Of a stretch of 64,000 bases of DNA, positions 58,543 to 64,000 are shown piece by piece; the stretch's first letter is position 1, and every line of letters starts with the position of its first letter. The notes under the pieces were generated by a model, which saw nothing but the letters and a program-made list of their open reading frames with translations, made no database searches and was not told the origin of the DNA. The stretch is from Avena insularis. Its lineage: Eukaryota; Streptophyta; Magnoliopsida; Poales; Poaceae. The stretch is from the NCBI GenBank assembly GCA_023614405.1, contig CM042685.1, positions 184,298,257-184,362,256 of the forward strand. Reading direction: 5' to 3'. The translations under genes were made by a program, and so were the position numbers.

Positions 58543-61466
58543 CTATCCTATAACTACAGCGCCTACAAAGCTCCATCCTGAGTAGCCTCCGGAGCCGGAT
58601 TGCCTCGCCTTGGCTTCCCCCTGCTGCCTCAGCGCGTACTCGGCCAGCAGATCAATCAGCTTCGGCCCGTAACGCTTACAGTGAGCAGCATAGGTGGCGA
58701 AGGCTACCTCGGATCCATCAGCAGTCGTCGGCATCCGGGAAGTGACCTGGGGAAGGTCCAGCTCCGCTCCAGCCGCCAAGGCCATTGCCAGCCCGACGGA
58801 TGCGCCGACACCCTTCTGCTTGCGCTTGTACGCCGCCGGTGCGTCGGCTGACAGCGCCTCCGCTAGGGCATCAACATCCTCGAGGGCCACGCCCTTGGGG
58901 ACAAGCTCCTTGTAGAAGCTCCCAAGGACCTCTTTGGCCTTGGCAAGCGAGTTGACAACAGTACTGCAGCGGTCTTCGACCGCCGTAGTAGCATCATCAG
59001 AAGCACTCCCGTGCTCCAGAGCACCGCGATCAAAATCAATGCCCGCGGCATCTAAGAAAACAAAGGAAGCAACATGAACAAACGCAAAACAAAAGAAAGA
59101 CAAGGAAATCAAAAGGTGAAGGTGGAGATACTCACCCGAAACAGCCTTGGCAGCCGCCATAAGCTTGCCAGCCACCTCTCTCTCGCGCGCAGCTGTGGAG
59201 GTGGCGAGCTGCTCCTCGCGGTCCGTAGCCTCCTGCTGCAAGCGCTCCTTAGCCTCGGCCGCGTGGGACAGCTCTAGCTCGAGGCGCTCCCTTGCACCAA
59301 CGGCGACCTCGACCTTCTTCTCCGCTTGACCAAGGCTCTTTTTGAGAGCATCAATCTCATGAAGAGAGGCATTGTGATCCTCTGCAGCAAGCAATACAAA
59401 TGTCATATCGAAGGACAAAATGCAAGAAGAAACAAAAGACCAAGGCATAACAATACCTTGAAGTTGTTTGAGGCTGGCCTCCAACGCCAGGTGGTGCTGC
59501 ACCAGTTGGTTGGCACCCTGCACAAAAGGCTGCAAACAAGAACCACCAGTCAAAGAAGGGCTCGGGGGCTACGCCCAAAAAGAATGAGCAGAAGCAAGTC
59601 ACGCATAGGAAAAATGCTTGGGGGCTCCCCCCGAGATACGAAAAACAAGCAAAAAACTACCCTACAGATGCTTGGGGGCTCCCCCCCGATGTGGGAAAGA
59701 AAAACAGATCATTCGAAAAAGGCTCGGGGGCTCCCCCCGTGGCAGAAAGCAGAATACTTACATGATTCGACGGTGGCTCCGAAGGTCCGCTTGCAGCCTT
59801 CTAAGGCGCAACCACCCGAACCTCCTGCGGAGAAGGATCTGGAGCAGCGCCTTCAGAGGTGGCCACCGTCTGAGGAGGAGGAAGCACGACCTTTGACTCT
59901 CCCATCATCTCCCGAACACCATTCCTGGAGGAATCGTTTGAGGAGTGGCTGCACAAGGACAAGTTAGCACACGAACAAAGTAAACAGGCAAGAAAAGGCA
60001 ATACATGACTAAGAAAACTTACGAGTCAAGGTCGCTCAAGTCGAAGACGGGAGGGGTCCTCCGGACCTTCTTCTCCTCTTTCTTCTCTTCCTTCTTTTCT
60101 TCCTTCTTCTGCTTCGCCGGCGGGTGCGGTGCCACAGCCCGCACGAGAACGGCAGGAATCAAAGAGGAAGAGCCTCCATGCCCATCACTGTGACGTTCAA
60201 GCCACAACGGATTCCTAGGAGTCGGCGGAGTCGAGGCATCCGAAGACTCGCTGGAGCTCCGTGTGCGCTTGCGAGTGTGGTCCTCGCTCAACTCGTTGGC
60301 CTCTTCAGCCGGAGATCGTGCCGATGGCAGCTCGGACATGGAATCCACCACTTCATTGTCCGGTGCAGCCGAAAACAATTCGGGAAGCGGTGGCGACATG
60401 CCCGGCACCTTGAACTCCTGCACAAAAGAAGAAAATTTGTTAGCAAACAAATGCAAGAAAATGCAGTCGAAAATAGCGCTACGCGCACGTCCAGGATCTA
60501 CACCTGTGGAACAGGAAGTGAAGCAGAGAACGGAGAAGTCAGCGACTTCCCCGGGATATCCTCTCCAGCCTTGAACTTCAGCAGCGGATGAAGGACCCCG
60601 TGGAGATATCCCTTGGAGAATTCCTCAGCCGAAACCCTAGTCGGATCATGACGGCCAGCATAAAGGAACATCGGGTGCGCCCTAGCCTGGAGTGGCTGCA
60701 CCCGACGCTTAAGAGAAGTGCGGATGATATCCACACCGTTCACCTCCTTCTCCGGAATCAGCTGGAGATCCTCCACTCGACGATAGAGAGCCTCTATCTC
60801 CGCTACCTCGCCATCCAAGATCTGGTTTTTCCAGGACCTCTTCGGCTCGATCTTTTGGGAGGGGTCGAAAGGAACAAGACCAAAATCTTGCCCAGACACT
60901 GTGGAGTCGCGGATATAAAACCATCGCCTCCACCAGTACTGGACAGATTCGGACATGGAAAAAGATAAGAAAAGCAGATTGGGTTTGAGGGAGATGATGA
61001 AACCCCCAATGGGATAAACACCATCCGAACCAGATAGCCTCTTCACGGAATAGAGTTTCCAGAAGAGGCCAAAGTGTGGCTCGATATCGAGCCAGCACTC
61101 GCAGAAAGTAACGAAACAAGCAATGTGAAGAAGGGAGTTGGGGGATAGGTGATGCAGTTGGACGCCGTAAAGAAAAAGCAGTCCACGAAGGAAGTCGTGG
61201 ACTAGGAAGGAAAAGCCCCGAAGAACGAAAGCGAGGAACATAACCCGAAAGCCAGCGGGGGGACGGGGGATTACCTCGTTGCCTAGGAGCTTGACGGCCT
61301 CCCTATCCTGCGGGATCAAGCCCCGCTCACGAAGTTTGCGGAGATCACTCTCCCGCGTCTCCGATCGCCGCCAGCCACCGTCGGTGAAACGAGTAGCGGC
61401 AGCACTCTTCTTGCCTCCAGCAGCGCTGGTACCAATCGCAGAAGAAGTCTTCTTCGGCTTCCCCAT
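58543..61466 (-). pseudogene. Antisense multi-exon gene of Gypsy-2 (PF04195-type protein)
   Basis: ATG at 61466. Exon 1 (61466 to about 60502) encodes MGKPKKTSSAIG, then the PF04195-type domain with FVLRGFSFLVHDFLRGLL and YGVQLHHLSPNSLLHIACF, matching in layout the antisense gene of Gypsy-1. A CAG|GTGTAG donor ends it. Exon 2 (about 60419-60029) is Ser/Pro/acidic with a KKEEKKEEKK tract. Further pieces lie near 59950-59800. Coiled-coil exons at 59553-59140 (SLGQAEKKVEVAVGARERL) and a last part to 58543 follow. A minus-strand TATAAT-like site at about 61612-61620 may be its promoter. Exon joins were not all resolved, so coding integrity is uncertain. Function unknown. Confidence 0.72.
59561..59732. 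repeat. Four G-rich repeats spaced about 54 bp
   Basis: The decamer CTCGGGGGCT or CTTGGGGGCT occurs at 59561, 59617, 59671 and 59723, three of the copies followed by CCCCCC. The same decamer forms the polypurine-tract-like site before the 3' LTR. Confidence 0.85.
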
Positions 61467-61941
61467 TGCGGTGCGGAGACGCTGACGGCAAGAACGTAGG
61501 ATGGAAGAAGGAAATGTCCGAGGATATTCCAGCGCGCAGCAAGAAATCTCAGAGAACAACGGAGCAGTGAAACGAGAATGGCTGCGGTGAAAACAGACTA
61601 ATTTTCCCCCAATGATTATAAGGACGAAGACGATGCACGATGACCGTCCATCGAGAAGACCTAACGCCAAAGATAAGATCTGACCATACACGTGTCAGCA
61701 TAGAAGCGAACCGTCTCTAAGACGCCGTCCACTACGCGCGGAAATCGAGGAGACGCCGTAATTATCTCCACGCCGCGCGTGACCGGTCAATTCAAGGTCA
61801 GAAGGTGGGACCCATGTTCATCCAGTCAAGTCATCTCTGGCGCAGCAGACGCTTGAGGTCACCGATCGTCAGCACTGACGTCATCAAAAGCTATACTTGC
61901 AAAAGTCACAAGTCTTCGGCTACAAAGCTAAGAGTACTGAC

Positions 61942-62777
61942 TCGAATCTATGATTCGACTAACTACTCGGGGGCTACTCCTATTAGGAGCACTAGCCGCG
62001 CACCCGAAAATGAACAAAACACTACGACAACGAACTATTTCTTCGAGTCCTACGTCGAGTCTGCGACTCCACTACGGACCCGGGGGCTACTCCCACAGGG
62101 AGCGTGGATTCAAGCATCCGAAAAATTTGTGTCCTACGGACCTGAAGCTGAATAGCGGCTGAATCAAAGTCTCTGCTCGAGTCTACGACTCGAACAGACA
62201 CTCGGGGGCTACTCCCATAGGGAGCGCTGGTCGCGCACCCTATGAATTCTTCGACTGCGATCCTTTGGATCAGCACGCAAAATTTTTCGGCAACTCTGCC
62301 CCATTAAATGCTAAGTGAGCAACATCCTCCTTGGCCACCCGAAACACCTCCGCGGTGATAAACATTCGGATGCTGTGTCTGCGACACAAAGATAAGACCT
62401 ACAAATATCATCTGATGGCCTGGTAACGTACCTGACTGCGCTCTGCTAGTAAGAATCCGTGCCAACGGGCGCGATGAAAAATCCCTACGGACGCGTTGGG
62501 TACATCATTTAAATTCACTGGAATTCCACTCCTGTAAGACCTCCACGGCTTGAGTCGAATTACGCCAGCATATGTTCCGAGTTCGATTCTAGGGCCCTAG
62601 AACCTGAAGAAGATCGTGTTGTTTTGTCCTAAGACAGTTAACTGACCCTGATCCGTCGGGAGAGTCAGGCACACGCATCAACAATCCCTACACATTCTCT
62701 TGAAAGACAGAGTTGCACTCTAAGGATTTAAGAGTCCTCAGCCGAATCTATGATTCGACTGATCACTCGGGGGCTAC
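61942..62777 (+). repeat. Hairpin plus PPT-like modules before the 3' LTR
   Basis: CTCGGGGGCTAC, or CCCGGGGGCTAC in one copy, occurs at 61966, 62079, 62201 and 62766. The last copy directly abuts the 3' LTR and is the presumed polypurine tract. Each is preceded within 8-23 bases by an inverted repeat with a 3-base loop: TCGAATC/GATTCGA (61942-61958), GAGTC/GACTC (62057-62069), TCGAGTC/GACTCGA (62177-62193) and CGAATC/GATTCG (62743-62757). Confidence 0.85.
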
Positions 62778-63277
62778 TGACATGGTTATACCCCGCGGGT
62801 ACACGACCTCAGCATACCTGGTCCAGCCCAAGGAAGGCCCACGGCAGATATACGCCGGCCCATGAAGACTTTCGGGTGGCCAAGGCCCATGACGCCTTCG
62901 GATCCTTGGAGAGCAAGACTAGAGTAGATAAAAAATTCAAAGGGGTAAACCCTAAAACCTGTAACCGACTCGGTCTGTGCCTGGGACCTGCCTAACTCTA
63001 TATAAAGGCTAGGAGGGAACGACCTAGATCCCTGACCTCATACTTTCGCATAGACACCTCCACGCCAGATTGCATCTGCGCACCCCTGTAATCTTCGGTT
63101 CCGCCGTAATCAAGAGCAGACAAGCATCAGTAGGGTTTTCCCTCCGGGGGCCTAAACCTGGGTAAACCTCGTGTCCCATGTTGCTTGTTTGCTAACCGTT
63201 CCGCGATCTCCAACATCCCCATATTCTCCAAAACCCAAGTCCATAACAATGGGCATTGACGAGTCGAAACCTCGTCA
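62778..63277 (+). repeat. 3' LTR of Gypsy-2
   Basis: Same termini as the 5' LTR. TATA box CTATATAAAGG at about 62998. Ends CTCGTCA, then the target duplication GCCGT. Confidence 0.96.
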
Positions 63278-64000
63278 GCCGTCTTGTAGCCACCTGTCCC
63301 CATAGTATGGTGATATTTCTTTTTGGCCGCATTTAACTTATTCTTTTCTGACTTGGCCGTAGCTGCTTCTGATTCCTTGTATGTCACAAATGGGGCCCAG
63401 TTATCCCACTGCTTCTCTAGCGGGCCAGTGAATGGCGGAGTTAGCCCCTTCTTGACATAGTTGTTGTACAATCTTTTCTTCCAGTCCTTGAACTGTGCGC
63501 CCATCTTCTTAAGGGACCACTTTCCGACTTTCAACCTCAATGCCTCATTGAGTTTACGAGTGTCCAATTCAGGCAGAGAGAAGTGTGTCATGAGTGAATT
63601 CCAAAGACCCTCTTTGGCTCTGTCATCAACAAAAGTTTCACCAACTCGATCGCTTTTCTTTCCTGGCTTACTCCACTTCTGAGTGGTGATCGGGATGGTG
63701 TCCCTGACTATCACTCCGCATTGATATACAAATACAATTGCAACCTCTTTCAGCTCCAAAGGTTCGCCCATCTCAGAAACTAGATCAATAGTGAAACGCC
63801 ACCATCGGCCAACTTTTTGGTCGGGCCTCGTTTCCTTGCAGAAGTTTTTGTCCGATGCAGAGGTCTAAGAGAAGAAACAGTCATTAGTACACACATATAT
63901 ATATATATGAATCAACTAATGCATCTACTAGCTCATGACCAGCAGAGGCTTTATATACCTCGCCGGACTTTGCTATGGTGTCTCCACCGCCGTCTCCACC
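63278..64000 (-). pseudogene. CACTA-2 gene, N-terminal part (Ptta/En/Spm transposase domain)
   Basis: Minus strand, upstream of the Gypsy-2 cut. The first visible exon (64000 to about 63958) reads DTIAKSGE and ends in a GTATAT donor. The next exon starts at about 63867 after a CTCTTAG acceptor. It runs through KVGRWWRFTIDLVSEMGEP, WNSLMTHFSLPELDTRKLNE and KKMGAQFKDWKKRLYNNYVK to YHHTMGTGGYKTA, where Gypsy-2 interrupts it. This is the PF03004 domain. The intron between the exons contains an AT microsatellite (about 63892-63908). The exon itself is open. Confidence 0.8.

Larger units (their letters stand above)
50504..63277 (+). mobile_element. Gypsy-2: complete Tat-like LTR retrotransposon with TSD GCCGT
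   Basis: LTRs at 50504-51001 and 62778-63277 are flanked by GCCGT on both sides (50499-50503 and 63278-63282). The element sits in the CACTA-2 gene, whose frame continues on the far side. Inside are a primer site, gag, protease, RT, RNase H and integrase on the plus strand, and a spliced antisense gene between pol and the 3' LTR. By-eye comparison gives about 20-25 differences between the LTRs, i.e. around 5%, implying moderate age. Confidence 0.97.
47180..64000 (-). mobile_element. CACTA-2, runs out of the window, hosts Gypsy-2
   Basis: The left end CACTAGTAGAAAACAGGAC is followed by TTTAGTCCCGG-type subterminal repeats (47200-47310). The gene is on the minus strand, so this terminus is the 3' end of the element. 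The 5' end lies beyond 64000. The element is interrupted by Gypsy-2 at 50504-63277. Confidence 0.85.

Overview
The window is nuclear DNA of a grass, most likely a Pooideae/Triticeae-type genome. The evidence is the repeat content: long Copia LTRs opening TGTTGGAGATATGCCCTAG with an initiator-Met type primer site (TGGTATCAGAGC), Tat-like Gypsy elements carrying a spliced antisense gene, and CACTA transposons with CACTAGTAGAAAACAGG termini and TTTAGTCCCGG subterminal repeats. GC-rich plant gene codon use fits. Only two loci look like intact host genes: an intronless PPR-DYW RNA-editing-type gene (32606-34693, +) and a four-exon GRAM-domain GEM-like gene (39758-40712, -).

Layout. 1-9975: 3' part of a Tat-like Gypsy element (decayed pol, a 68-bp tandem array, a multi-exon antisense gene, 3' LTR). 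About 10200-31560: nested insertions in a decayed LINE. The LINE is split by a 6.5-kb LTR-like block (11270-17797) and again by an old solo Copia LTR (17957-31544). That solo LTR is itself split by a full-length Copia element (18648-29564, which carries an antisense solo LTR of its own family at 23875-25777) and by another solo LTR (29615-30608). 31571-43400: gene island with MITE-like elements, the PPR gene, a 1.3-kb non-autonomous CACTA element holding a 5S-rRNA-like segment, the GEM-like gene, a Tourist-like MITE and a SINE. 43400-47009: CACTA-1 with a spliced gene and a repeat-rich right end; its left end is missing. 47180 to beyond 64000: CACTA-2, whose minus-strand gene (Ptta/En/Spm transposase domain followed by an Ulp1-like protease domain) is cut by a complete Tat-like Gypsy element (50504-63277, target duplication GCCGT).

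How things relate. Both Gypsy elements share the order gag-pol on one strand and a PF04195-type protein plus coiled coil on the opposite strand between pol and the 3' LTR. Both also carry repeated copies of a G-rich motif resembling their own polypurine tract; in the second element each copy near the 3' LTR follows a small hairpin with a compensatory base change. CACTA-2 and the mini-CACTA share termini, so the former's family could have mobilised the latter. Boundaries and target duplications were read by eye; no alignment or database search was run.
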